DNA of 64,000 nt from Hofstenia miamia (Eukaryota; Xenacoelomorpha; Acoela; Hofsteniidae), in the NCBI GenBank assembly GCA_900660155.1, contig CABFPE010000412.1, positions 429,504-493,503 on the forward strand, given 5' to 3'. Position numbers and translations under genes: made by a program. Each line of letters opens with the position of its first letter. Within the stretch, counting starts at the first letter, position 1. This document shows, piece after piece, positions 24,710 to 35,004 of this stretch. The notes beneath the pieces were generated by a model. The model did not search any database and was not told the DNA's origin. It saw only the letters and a list, made by a program, of their open reading frames with translations.

Positions 24710-26087
24710 CAGTATGGCTATAAAGTCACTGAGTAATTAAAACTATAGTCACGCCTAATTAAATAGACGAGGCGTGATTGCTCTAATTTGATTGGATGAA
24801 GGAATGTCTGGAATTTATGTAAGAATAACTGTTTTTATTAAGTTGTTCATTTTTGCACGTGATGTCACTGGATTTTAAAACACGCACCGAACTTGTCATT
24901 GCATACTTTGAGTGTGGGCGTTCACCTGTTGCTGCTTTGCGTCACTATAGCCGTGTAAACAATGTGAAGCATTTTATTTGCAGCGCCAATACTGTCACTT
25001 CCATAGTAAACAGGTTTGTTGAAACTGGCAGCGTGCACGATAAACCTCGTTCTGGTCGACCACGAGTATCTGAGGAGAAAATTGAGGAAGTGAAAGACGC
25101 TGTTTCTACAATTCAAGGTGAGAGTTCACTCGGCATTGCCTCAACAGCTGAAGTGTCTAATCGCATAGAAATGCCGAAATCAACAGTTAAAAAGGTTCTT
25201 AAAGAATACCTAAATTGGCATCCGTATCGTCTCCTACTTCTACAGCAGTTAAAAGACACTGATTTTCAAAAACGGCTAAATTTCTCCAGCTGGTTTTTGA
25301 ACAAAATCCAACATCATCCTCGCTTTCTATCATCAATTCTTTTGTCAGATGAGTCTCACTTCACATTGGAAGGAAACGTCTTTACGCATCAGGCAATTGT
25401 GTGGGCTCCATCAAATCCCCAGTGCTTTATTCAAAAGCCTAATTTTCCTGAACGAATAACAGTTTGGTGTGGATTTTCTTCAAAATTCATTTTACCGCCT
25501 TACTTTTTCAGCGGAACAGTCACATCTCAATCTTACAAAGATATGCTTGTAGAATTTGTCATTCCTCAGCTGGAAAAAAGGAAAGGGGTTTCTCGACTTG
25601 TCTTTCAGCAAGATGGTGCTCCTCCCCATATAGCTGGAATAGTAATGGAAACGTTGCGTTCAAAATTTGATGACAATCATTTAATTGGGCGTAATTGTGT
25701 GCAAAGTTGGCCACCGAGATCTCCAGACTTTTCTCCGGCGGATTACTACTTGTGGGGAGCTTTAAAAGGACGAGTTTATGAGGCATCCAACTTCGATTGA
25801 ACAGCTTAAAGCATACATCAGTGAAGAAATGGCCAATATTCAAGTAAGTGAATTGGCAGCAGCCGTAAATAATTTGCCCCGTCGCTTGGAAGCTGTCGTC
25901 AAGGAAAAGGGTGGTCATTTTGAACATTATTTTTAACACACTTTTTGAAAACATTTCAATAAAATTTTTGTCTCTTCCAAAATTCAATGCATCAGATTAG
26001 CATAAACAGAGAACCATTTTCAATATTAATAAAATTAAGTTTACTAAAAGTTAATTTGAAATGCTCAAGGACTTTATAGCCATACTG
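24710..26087 (+). mobile_element. Tc1/mariner-superfamily element 3, nearly intact
   Basis: The termini are perfect inverted copies of CAGTATGGCTATAAAGTC (24710 onward, and ending at 26087), each flanked by TA inside TA repeats. One long transposase frame lies inside. Total length is about 1.38 kb, typical for the superfamily. The regular termini and single coding break suggest a younger insertion than its neighbours. Confidence 0.9.
24862..25800 (+). CDS. Tc1/mariner-type DDxD transposase with one C-terminal frameshift
   Basis: This enzyme would cut the element out and reinsert it at TA. The 312-residue frame begins at the ATG giving MSLDFKTRTELVIAYFE. It has an N-terminal helix-turn-helix with the GRP-like linker DKPRSGRPRVSEEK. 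The catalytic core has the first aspartate in LLSDESHF, the second in VFQQDGAPPH and the third in SPADYYLWG. Counting between the last two gives 42 residues, longer than the 34 of classical mariner and close to the DD41D group. The frame stops after YEASNFD, but the next frame continues SIEQLKAYISEEMANIQ and ends KGGHFEHYF at 25936. That is a single small indel near 25795, so the copy is probably inactive. The family beyond Tc1/mariner is inferred from spacing only. Confidence 0.88.
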   Translation: MSLDFKTRTELVIAYFECGRSPVAALRHYSRVNNVKHFICSANTVTSIVNRFVETGSVHDKPRSGRPRVSEEKIEEVKDAVSTIQGESSLGIASTAEVSNRIEMPKSTVKKVLKEYLNWHPYRLLLLQQLKDTDFQKRLNFSSWFLNKIQHHPRFLSSILLSDESHFTLEGNVFTHQAIVWAPSNPQCFIQKPNFPERITVWCGFSSKFILPPYFFSGTVTSQSYKDMLVEFVIPQLEKRKGVSRLVFQQDGAPPHIAGIVMETLRSKFDDNHLIGRNCVQSWPPRSPDFSPADYYLWGALKGRVYEASNFD

Positions 26088-26109
26088 TATATATATATAT
26101 ATATATTAG

Positions 26110-26720
26110 CTACCTGTTTCGATTTTTCAATGATCTTCAGTACAAATTCGTGGGAATAAAGTGGTGTTAAAATATGCATGCACTTAAAATATGTTCAATA
26201 AGTTGTTATAGCTTAGTGTATTGTTCATTAGTTCGTTCTTATTAGCGTATTTTATAACCTGGGCTTCAGCAAATTTCGTGTTCTTGGTTCTAACTAAATT
26301 TCGAAATTATCTTTACTTGGTTTGATGTTTATGCAACTATATTTCACTTTCTAAATGCCCTCTTAGGTGTTCATTGATCCTGGTTTCAAAATGTCTCTTG
26401 GTTTCTCTGTTGTAAGAAAGATTACATTCTTCACATTGGTATTTATATGTAATGGAGGAAACCAATATTTTGTTGATAGGATATTTGTTGCTAAAAAAAT
26501 TCAGATTTTTTCTTAGATGTTAGATAATATAACTTTGGCTTTGTTGGCAACGATTCAATTTTTTTCTAAAATATCAATTGCAAAACATGCCATGCTAAGG
26601 CCTAATGGTGAGCCCTTCACCATGCAATCTATTTGTTCGTAATTGTCGTCATTTAACATAAATTTGACATTTAAGCATGCTATGCTTAATAATTTCCTCA
26701 ACGTTATATATATATATATA
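26110..26720 (-). mobile_element. Penelope-like element fragment with hammerhead-like motif
   Basis: On the minus strand the reverse-transcriptase segment LRKLLSIACLNVKFML then YEQIDCMVKGSPLGLSMACF is readable near 26550-26710. It is the counterpart of the Y-x-Q-x-DG-x2-MGSPL box. A GIY-YIG-like segment follows near 26360-26460: YQCEECNLSYNRETKRHF then TRINEHLRG. The usual YIG is changed to YNR. At 26140-26115 the sequence CTGAAGA, a short stem, then CGAAAC fits the hammerhead core. The copy is broken and short of full length. Confidence 0.65.
26112..26140 (-). ncRNA. Hammerhead-like ribozyme core at Penelope-like terminus
   Basis: Read on the minus strand, CTGAAGA (fits CUGANGA) is followed by a short GAT/ATC stem closing an A-rich loop and then CGAAAC (fits the GAAA box). 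Penelope-like elements are known to carry hammerhead motifs in their terminal repeats. I cannot verify stems I and III or activity by eye. Confidence 0.4.
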
Positions 26721-27140
26721 TAAATGATATTTATTTATTTGTAGATACATATATATATATACATACATATATTTTAGGTATATATTAAATATTATGTGTT
26801 AGTGTATACAAAACACCTGTCAACTTTTTTCAACTACGCTAAACTAATGACTAGTTGTACAATTGAACTTGTCTGACAATGAATGTTAGGTTGTTATTTT
26901 TTCTACTAGTTATATTATTCAATAGCAAAGAATAATATCACAAGATTTGTAGATCTCTGTTTTGTTCTTACATAATATTTTGCATGACACAACGCTGAGA
27001 ATAAATTGGGCAGCAACAACAATGCCAAAGTAAATGTTTGCGCTGTTTGTAAAATAGTTTTATGAATCAATTTACTGAAACTTATTTCACTTTCTTGGTT
27101 GCGGTTAAAATTTGTGAAATTTTTCGATTAAGTACATTTT
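26721..27140. other. TA-rich spacer, no gene seen
   Basis: TA runs lie near 26705-26770. The rest is AT-rich unique sequence without coding signal. Confidence 0.4.
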
Positions 27141-27594
27141 TTGTTTCGCCATTCTTATTGTTACGTTAAAAAACTAATTGCAAAGGAACTTATAACCTTG
27201 CCAAATGATTTCGAACCAAAATTACGTATCTCATATCAAGCATTTTGGCTGCAACGCGAAATTAAAGTGAAATATCCTCACGTGTTGGCACGGGTAAAAA
27301 CTTTTTTCATTGCATTTCCAAGCTCATACTTAGTAGAGCTTGCGTTCAGTGCCGTCACAGGGCTTCTGGATAACAAAAGAAGCCGGCTGGATATAGATGG
27401 ACGGGGAGATTTACTACTGTTTCTAACTAAAATGGAACCGGATATCAAGAAGCTTATGAACTTGCAGCAAACCCATCCTTCACACTAGACTAGTTAAATA
27501 AACAATATGAATTAATTCGTTTTTACTTTTTTGCCAAAGGGCGTCTGATAGTCAGAGGTGCGCTATTAGAGAAAAGTGTGGGAAACACTGTTTT
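27141..27594 (+). mobile_element. hAT transposase C-terminal remnant with 3' terminus
   Basis: The plus frame (27141-27488) encodes LPNDFEPKLRISYQAFW, then FPSSYLVELAFSAVTGLL, KRSRLDIDGRGDLLL and a final QTHPSH. This is the hAT dimerisation region as found in the SCAND3/ZBED5-like branch (the family pattern is FP-x-SYL-x-E-x-AFS, K-x-R-x-RL, Q-x-HPSH). About 100 bp after the stop, GTGTGGGAAACACTG ends at 27594; read in reverse it is CAGTGTTTCCCACAC, a typical hAT terminus. The rest of the transposase is missing, so this is a truncated copy. Confidence 0.75.
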
Positions 27595-28145
27595 AGGTTA
27601 AATTATGCCTTCAATGGGTATAAGAATCGGTCCATATTAAAATTTTGACTGACTAGCGAGTTACTTGACTCGCAGGATAAGCTATCAATAAGAGTAAAAA
27701 CTCAGTAATTTTTTGAACTCAACATACCAAGGTGCAGTAACAGAACTGGTTCTTACTGTCTTCTGAATGAGCAGTGTGTATCAAATGCAATTTATATAGG
27801 TTCTGAAGTACTGTTCTATAAAATTTAAGTATTTAATACCTCACTAGTGCCATTTAATGTATTTACGCGCTTATAAACATTGATTAACTTGTCTGATGTG
27901 CAAAGAGTATTTTTTAAAAGAGAAAGATTTTTTAAAAAAGTGTACAAAGTGCAGGTGTGCGTGCAAATAATTTTTTATATAGAAATTTTTTAATAATAAA
28001 TATGCGCACTTGAAAATTCTTTATAAAGTGTATTTTCAGTTATATGGACATATTCTAATATATAAATATAGTCAAAAAAACATTTCTTTATATCGAACTG
28101 CTAACCTCTTAATCTTGCAAATGTGGTTATGATATTATTTTTTAG

Positions 28146-29519
28146 CATCAGCTCTTCGCAAGAATTATGAAGTTTACGAACTTGTCTCATTCATGAAACA
28201 AAATCGGGAAAAGGAGATTAAATTTGAAGCAGGTGTAGCTGAACCTCATTGCAGTAGATGGAGATTTTACAAACATTGGAGTTTCTAACCCACGATTCGG
28301 ATTAGGCTCCCAAGATCTGTACAATACTGATTTTGATAAGGTTCGAATTTATTATTGAATTAACACTAGCACCCGGTGTTGCCTGGTTTTGTGTGTAGTC
28401 ACGGCTTACTAGATTTTAGTAGGCCGTGGTGTAGTTAATGTTTATGTAAATAATCCAGACTCTTAATGACGCAAAAATTATTAGTCTAAGCCCATTACTT
28501 TTGTATACCTACAATTGATTTAAAGCAGTGTCCTACGTAAGACCATTTAGGCTTTATTGATCGGTTGAGAACATTTCGATGTTTTGCAGTCTGAAATATC
28601 GAATCCATAGATGATAACTTTGATATGAATAGAGATTCAAATGCATTGGCTACATCGGCAGTAAAATAATTCGAATTTCTCAGATTAATGAGGATAGTTG
28701 AATTGGAAATGTATTCCAAAATTTGTAAATTTGTTCAGATAATTTAGCTCAGTCACAATTAGGTTAACCTATAATCTTGATTTCAAACGAACTTACCATT
28801 ATAAGGTGCTAGATGGACGTCAGTTAAATCATTGAAGGTAACAGTGACAATCTCTTTAGAATCATCAATATATGTTGTCTTATCAATTTCGCTTCTTTCA
28901 TGAAAGAGGTTAATGACTTAGACTAACTGTTTATTATGCCTTGACTAAGTTCTTTGTCTATCTTAACCCAACGGCAATCTTCATTCTCAAAGCAGAGTTT
29001 TTATGTCTGTTAAAAAGGAAAGAGAGAATCCAAGATTTAATTCTTATTAGGTAAATTGCATATATAATACTTAAATATTCATTGTAGACAGTGATTCTAT
29101 ATATTCATTTGTCTATATGCTCATTTAATACCCTACATTTATGCATTTAATAATAGCATATTTTTTGCATATTAAGAAGTTTTTAGAACATATTTTTCTT
29201 TCCCTAGTCATAAGAAAGGAGCACTTGCTTTAGCTACAGCTGGCATTATTGGCAGTTTTGAGTGGCATTAACTGACCCTGCGCGTTATTGGATCACCCAA
29301 TGCAAGCAAACTGAAAATTTAAAGAGAAATATTAAAGATGTCTTGTCACAAGGAAATGTCAGCACCAAAAATCTGAACATACCCAACACAAGAGTAGATG
29401 TAATATAAATTTTCAAATTAAATGATAATTTGTTCCGTTAGGTGGCTACATTGTCTACAAACACAGTGCTTCAAATTTCTCCATATGCATATGAAGAAAT
29501 GTATGCATTGAAGATATAA
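28146..29519 (+). CDS. Unrecognised spliced gene or degraded copy, 3' exons
   Basis: Coding-like segments with splice signals lie in order. 28146 to about 28340, after TTTTTTAG, encodes SALRKNYEVYELVSFMKQNR then VDGDFTNIGVSNPRFGLGSQ. 29211-29402, after the strong acceptor TTTTCTTTCCCTAG, encodes HKKGALALATAGIIGSFEW, a membrane-like stretch, then LTDPARYWITQCKQTENLKR. 29444-29519 encodes VATLSTNTVLQISPYAYEEM and stops after YALKI. The last intron (29403-29443) has GT-AG ends and 41 nt, like other introns in this window. Two one-base shifts are needed (near 28240-28255 and 29270), from assembly error, a very short intron, or decay. Upstream exons were not found. I do not recognise the family. 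Confidence 0.5.
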
Positions 29520-29672
29520 TCTAGCTTACATTTTAAACCGCAAGATGGCGGAAAATTTGCTATCTTAATACATGTCAATCGTTCATAGAATGGCTTCTGC
29601 CCCTCCCCCCTTACTTCCTCTCTTTGAAGTGGCGATTTAGTGGTTGTTCTGTCAAAGGGAAACTCCTTAATT

Positions 29673-31317
29673 AAGGTGCGTTCAGACGAGAACCTTTTGA
29701 TGTATATCATTTGATATAAGCCAAAAAGATGCTCGTTTGAAGGCATATTATTTATTTGGACGATCAGCAATTAACTACTTTGTTTTGGAGACAGATTGCC
29801 TCAAGTAGCCGTGAGTCTTAGAATACAAGGATTTTGAAGCTCAACTATTTTAACTTCAAAATGAACCCTGACGATATTGAATTTAAATGTTCCAATTTTT
29901 TTTAACAAAAAGCAGTTATTCCTTTCAATGAAGCAATATTGATTTTTCACAAATTATGCTACTGAATTGCCAATGTATTTTTCATTCGTGTAGAACTAAA
30001 ATTCTTATTTGTTTTGAAATTAAATTATATTAATCAGTTGTATAATTACAACAAGTAATTGCGTTTGTTTGAACTATCAGTAAATAACTACTTGGTCTTG
30101 TTGGCAATATTATATAAATTAACATTTTTTAAATAAAAAATTTAGCCTCCGTGATTTACAATATATCAAAATAGTAATTGCATAGCTGTGTTATTTATAG
30201 TAATTAGACAACACGAATCAATAGAGTTGCCAAACTTGCATAGGTTTCACCTAAATTGGAATCAATTAATCGAAAATATCAAATAATTCTACCTGTTGCA
30301 ATGAACCTGATGAATAGTGCTAGCCGTGTCTCGATTCTGATGGGCATACGCATTACCGTCGTTTGCTTATTAATATAGGGACCCACCCTTTGAAATAACA
30401 ATTCAAGCATTGGTGCATCCATTCTTAGAAAATTTTTATATAAAAGAGGATCCTTAATTTTTAACTCCGAAAGCAAGTGTGTTGCCCCAAGGTGGTGGCG
30501 TAGAAGAAATCTTCGACTCCAGCATTTCCTTTTCAGCTGTTGAGTTTTAGCATGCTGAATTATTTGCCAAAGCTTAGAATTCTTTTTTCTTATTATACAG
30601 AGTTTAAGTGCATTCAGCTTGTTTTCCATTTCCATATTTTAATAATGCAAACTATATCTATAGAATTAAACATCCAATCAAATTCATTTTTAATTTTAAT
30701 ATTTTGAATCAGTAATTGAAGTGTTGATTATAAATTTCCCAGTTATAGAAAAACACAATTCCTGTTAAACTAATTGCTGAATAAACAACTGGCCTTGCAT
30801 CAAAAAGATGCTCGTCTGAACGCACTTCCATCAAAAGATGCGCACAATAAGTTTGCATCTGAACACACCTTTTGACGTAGTTCAAAAGATTCTCGTCTGA
30901 ACGCACATTATTCATTTGAACGATCAGTAATTAACGACTTTGTTTTGGGGACAGATTGTCTTAAAATACGAGGATTTTGAAGCTCAACAATTTACACTTC
31001 AAAATGAATCCTGACGATATTGAATTCTAAATGTTCCAATTTTTTTTTAACAAAAAACAGTTATTCCTTTCAATGAAACAAGATTGGTTTTTCACAAATT
31101 ATGCTACTAAATTCTCAATATTTTTGCATGCATGTATTACTAATTGAAGTCACTATATACCAGAATTCCTGAATGTATTGAAATTTAATTATATTGTTCA
31201 ATTTTATGATTACAAGGAAACTTTAAACAAGTACTTTCGTTTGTTTCAACAATCAGAAATTACCTACTTGGTCTTGGCAATATTGTATAATAATATCTGT
31301 TCGTCTGAACGCACCTT
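29673..31317. mobile_element. PIF/Harbinger element with inverted termini
   Basis: AAGGTGCGTTCAGACGA starts at 29673 and its exact reverse complement ends at 31317, both flanked by TAATT. Further copies of the CGTTCAGACGAG motif lie at about 30805 and 30895. The blocks 29700-30100 and 30880-31290 are direct, diverged repeats of each other (each with GACAGATTG, GGATTTTGAAGCTCAAC and CTGACGATATTGAATT). The element therefore has either a duplicated left end or two copies nested in tandem. It contains one transposase fragment on the minus strand. Confidence 0.75.
30279..30635 (-). CDS. Harbinger-type transposase N-terminal fragment
   Basis: The 118-residue frame encodes KRKCWSRRFLLRHHLGATHL, KDPLLYKNFLRMDAPMLELL, RVGPYINKQTTVMRMPI and RLALFIRFIATG. 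The order (W-x-R-x-L-x-R...G-x-HLL, P-x-L-Y/F-x-N-x-LRMD, V-x-P-x-I, T-x-MR-x-PI, ERLA-x-L-RFLATG) is that of the N-terminal part of PIF/Harbinger (HARBI1-like) transposases. The catalytic DDE half is absent and the frame ends just after ATG-x-I, so this is a truncated, non-functional remnant inside a Harbinger element. Confidence 0.8.
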   Translation of the reverse strand: MEMENKLNALKLCIIRKKNSKLWQIIQHAKTQQLKRKCWSRRFLLRHHLGATHLLSELKIKDPLLYKNFLRMDAPMLELLFQRVGPYINKQTTVMRMPIRIETRLALFIRFIATGRII

Positions 31318-31631
31318 TAATTACAATGCAATAAATGAATTGTCATGTCATGCTTACTGGATAAAAATAGTATTCAACAATAAAAAAAATGTCAAAATAT
31401 TGAATTTAACAGGATTGTTGGAAATACTAAATTGGAATACAAATATTAGCTTTGACCCGGTTGTGCAGTATTTTTTCAAAGAACTAGCCCGGCAACTCGG
31501 TTCTAAAAACCTTGACCCGGGACCCGTTTGCATCTCTGATGCGGATGATATCAATATCAATTGACACATGCTATGCTGTACAATGATAATCAACCTTTAC
31601 TGATTGTTAATATTTAAACACTGGACTTCCA

Positions 31632-32200
31632 TTAGCTGCTACTAATTCCATGAGGATAACGTTCTTTACCAATGTGATATCCAGTGAATTCCAAGCTTCT
31701 TTGATTGTGATAGGACCTTTCATTTGGTATAATTTTCTTTACAAGTATTCTCCACAGATTTTCTATTGGGTTGCAATACGGCAAATGTGATGCCCAGTAA
31801 TGGAGAGTTTTATCATTCTCACCAAAATCTCGCAAGCTTGAATTTGCGACATGAGTTGGTGCATTATCTTGCATGAAGAAAAAAATCTTCCCTGTGTCAC
31901 GGTAAATAAGTTTCAATAACCTGTTGATAAAATAGTCGGATTCGTTCTTGCTCACAGAAATGCAAATTAGTTTTCCATTATATCCAATAGCTCCCCAAAC
32001 CATTACACCTTTTGAGAATACTTTTTTCCTAAACCATTCTGGTAAAACAACCATCTCGAAATACGTTGTTGTAGCTGCCGATTAGCTGAACACAGATGCA
32101 TAGGCTTTTGATTGTTTGATTCCCATGGACTTTTATTGTCGTTGATTTATCAGATGGCATTACATTTTTCTTATTCTAGGTTTGCAATATTATATAAATT
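31632..32200 (-). mobile_element. Tc1-like (DD34E) transposase fragment
   Basis: The 140-residue minus frame (31632-32054) encodes GVMVWGAIGYNGK, FFMQDNAPTHVANSSL and PYCNPIENLWRILVKKI. Thirty-four residues separate the aspartate of QDNAPTH from the glutamate of NPIEN, the DD34E spacing of Tc1. The N-terminal half with the first aspartate is not clearly present upstream (32055-32200). No terminal repeats were found. This is an old fragment. Confidence 0.75.
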
Positions 32201-32254
32201 TTGTACCAATAATCAGTGTCAAAGCAATTTAATGAAGGTTGATTCAGGGTTGGC

Positions 32255-33170
32255 ATGTTAAAAACAAGAGATGTTATTAACGTGTTAATAACACTGTTAT
32301 TAACACATGTTATTTTTCAATGTTATTTTTAGGTGTTATTTTTCTAAGAAATACTTAATACTAAGAAATCATTTCCAATAGAGAATATATTTCAGATTCC
32401 ATGCCTAGCCCAGACAATACTGGTCGTAAACGTGACGCAATCTGGGCGGAATTTTCAGAAATTGGAATAAATTGCGTCAAATGTAGAACATGCAACTTCG
32501 AGACTGCAAAAAACGCTGGGCGAATGAGAGCGCATTTTGAAAAATTGCATGTGTCTTCAAACCAGTCTTCTTCGGCCGCGCCAAGAGGAAAACAACCGCG
32601 TATGGACGAATACGCCGTTTCTACTACTCAAGACCAGAAACAAAGTTGGTTATCGAATTTGGAAAATTTTTCTATGCTTGTAATGTGCCTTTCAGAGCCG
32701 CCGAAAACCCATACTTCAAGGCATTTATAAACAGCCTCCGGCCAGGATGTCAAATTCCAAGGCAAAAAAATGTGGCTGGAATAATTCTGAACAACGTTCA
32801 CTCACATTTGAAAAATACTGCAATTTCTAATCTCACAAATAAAAAAGCAACACTGTTTGGATGGCTGGTAAGATGTGACCAACAAACCAATTATTGGTTT
32901 TTCAGTATGCTCATATGCACACAATTATTTAATTGAATCATAGGCTACTGAAGAAAACCGTCACACTGCGAAGCATTTAACCGAAATTGTTACTGATAAT
33001 ATTGAAAAAATTGAGCAAGAATACAAATGCAAGGTTATTGGGTTGGTTACGGATAACGCTGAGTACATGAACAAGATGAAAAAACTATTAAACAGATTAA
33101 ACCTGCGAATATAGAATATGGCTGTGGAGCACATCAATTGAACTTGCTTGCAAATTAGCACTTTGTCTTA
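32255..33170 (+). mobile_element. hAT transposon remnant with BED zinc finger
   Basis: The plus frame from 32401 encodes KRDAIWAEFSEIG then VKCRTCNFETAKNAGRMRAH, a BED-type finger with CxxC and a downstream H. It continues in another frame with FGKFFYACNVPFRAAENPYF and FINSLRPGC, the conserved start of hAT catalytic regions. From about 32945 come VTDNAEYMNKMKK (DUF659-like aspartate) and YGCGAHQLNLLAN. An intron-like GT...AG step may exist near 32865-32943. A possible left terminus is CAGGGTTGGCATG at 32246. The dimerisation domain is missing. Several frame changes mark it as broken. Confidence 0.75.
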
Positions 33171-33712
33171 AACCCATGGCCAATCCACTGGATATTTTAC
33201 AGGCAGATACATCTTGTCTGGTCGACCGAACACTTAATTAAAATATTCTCTTTTCCTCAAAATTGAAAATAGTTCACTTAATTTCAAGATGTCATCAATC
33301 AATTTGCTGCTAAAAAAGACAATTGCATTTCGTTCAAAAAACTTTTTATTCACTATTTTTTTTCTATTAAAATGGGTGTAAGCCCCCCCCCACCGTTTTA
33401 AAAATCCTAAATGAGCCTCTGCTTAAAAACAGTTGACAAGATCTAAACTAATAAAATTAACAGATGATAAAATTAAAATCACCAATTATGTAAAACAAAC
33501 AAAAAAGTAAGTTGGATCATCATAAACACAGAGAAAAACATCACATTTGCTGCATTTGATTTTGCTTTCCTGTAATATGTTGTGGCCAGTGGTCAAATTC
33601 ATCATAACGAAGTTCATCAATAACGATAAAAATAAATATTCAAACATCCAATCCATGGTTACTAAATATATTCAGTAAAAATATTGCTTACATTTCAATT
33701 ACTTGATTTTTA

Positions 33713-33756
<44 letters not shown>
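33171..33756. other. Intergenic, microsatellite (TA)n(GA)n
   Basis: No gene is seen. A (TA)n run followed by (GA)n at about 33718-33757 directly precedes a mariner terminus. A C-run lies near 33385. Confidence 0.45.
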
Positions 33757-33757
<1 letters not shown>

Positions 33758-34993
33758 GGTGCGTAATAAGTTTGGAATCAAATGTTTAATTGCACATAAT
33801 AAAAAATATACCCATTTACAAGAGAAAAAATTTATTCAATTTCGATAACAATATCATTAGACTACATTTGTACTAAATGCTACTCAAAATAGCCACCTTT
33901 AGCTTTCATGCACTTGTGTATTCTTCTTGGGGAAGAACTAACAGCAGCACGCAATATCTCATTAGGAATTTTGTTCCATTCTCGTTGTAAGGATCGTTGT
34001 AGAGATTGGATGTTGTTGTGTGGAATAGTACAAGCGTTTGCATCTATTATACTTCAAATACTAAAATCCACAGGGTTCAAGTCTGACGAGTATGGTACCC
34101 AATCCTCAGGAAGTATCACATCAGGAAAATTGTTGCACAATCACTCGACAGGTTCTTTTGCTCTGTGTGCTGGTGCTGAGTCTTGCTGCATGGTCCATTG
34201 CCTGTCTTTGTAGTGATTTTGCGCCCAAGGTTTCACAACTGCCTCCAAATTATTTTGACAGTAGAACTCACCATTCATTTTGACACCTTTGTCTATAAAA
34301 ATCAGTGGTGTCCGTCCAGTGAAGACTACTCCGGCCCCCACCATCACAGAGACAGGAATGCCTTGTTTGCTGACAATGTTCAAACTAGTGGGAATGTCTG
34401 AAGTTGCTGTAAGTATGCGGTCATTTTGGCGATTGAATGATTGTTCAATCGTAAAAATCTTCTCATCTGTAAAGAGAATATTTTGATGCATTCTTTTTGC
34501 GAACCTCAGCTTGAGAATTTTACAACACTTCATTCGTTTTTTCATAGCAGCAATCGTGAGGATGTGTCGCTTGGAAAACCCTAATGACTTATAGCCCAGC
34601 TGTCTCTTTACGACCTATTCGACTAGCAACAATTTTCTTCAATTTTGCTGTAGCTGCAGTTACAGAACGCCCTTACTTTGGTCTATTTTCCAATGTCCCC
34701 AACTCTTGATATCGCATTATTGTTTTAGAAATAACACTTCTACTAATCTTGTGCTGCTTAAGTGCATGAAATATTTCACATTGGCGTTTTCCACATTGAT
34801 ACAATTCCACAATAGCAGCTCGTTTTGTTCCATTTGACACCAATTAAAGGAAAGAAAGTCTAAAGCAAAAATCAACCGTTGAATGTAAACACGTATCGAA
34901 AATAGTAATTATTTCTCTTTTATCTTTATCCTGTATTTGATTGGTCATTTTCTAACTAATAAATAAACATGTTTCCAAACATATTACGCATCC
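33757..34993 (-). mobile_element. Mariner-like element 4, broken transposase
   Basis: The left terminus GGTGCGTAATAAGTTTGGAA and the right terminus, read in reverse as GGATGCGTAATATGTTTGGA, form imperfect inverted repeats next to TA. The minus strand encodes KRMHQNILFTDEKIFTIEQ (first aspartate), VSVMVGAGVVFTGRTPLIFI, FYCQNNLEAVVKPWAQNHY and WTMQQDSAPAHRAKEP (second aspartate). Then, in another frame, come ILPEDWVPYSSDLNPVDF (third aspartate) and RRIHKCMKAKGGYFE. This matches Tc1/mariner elements of the DD37-39D kind. A helix-turn-helix region lies at about 34560-34840. The frame is interrupted near 34140 and in the N-terminal part, so it is inactive. Confidence 0.8.
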
Positions 34994-35004
34994 TGTATAT
35001 ATAA

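Noticed and set aside
32055-32200. First catalytic aspartate region of the Tc1-like transposase
   Set aside because: I could not read a convincing DE-S motif in any frame.
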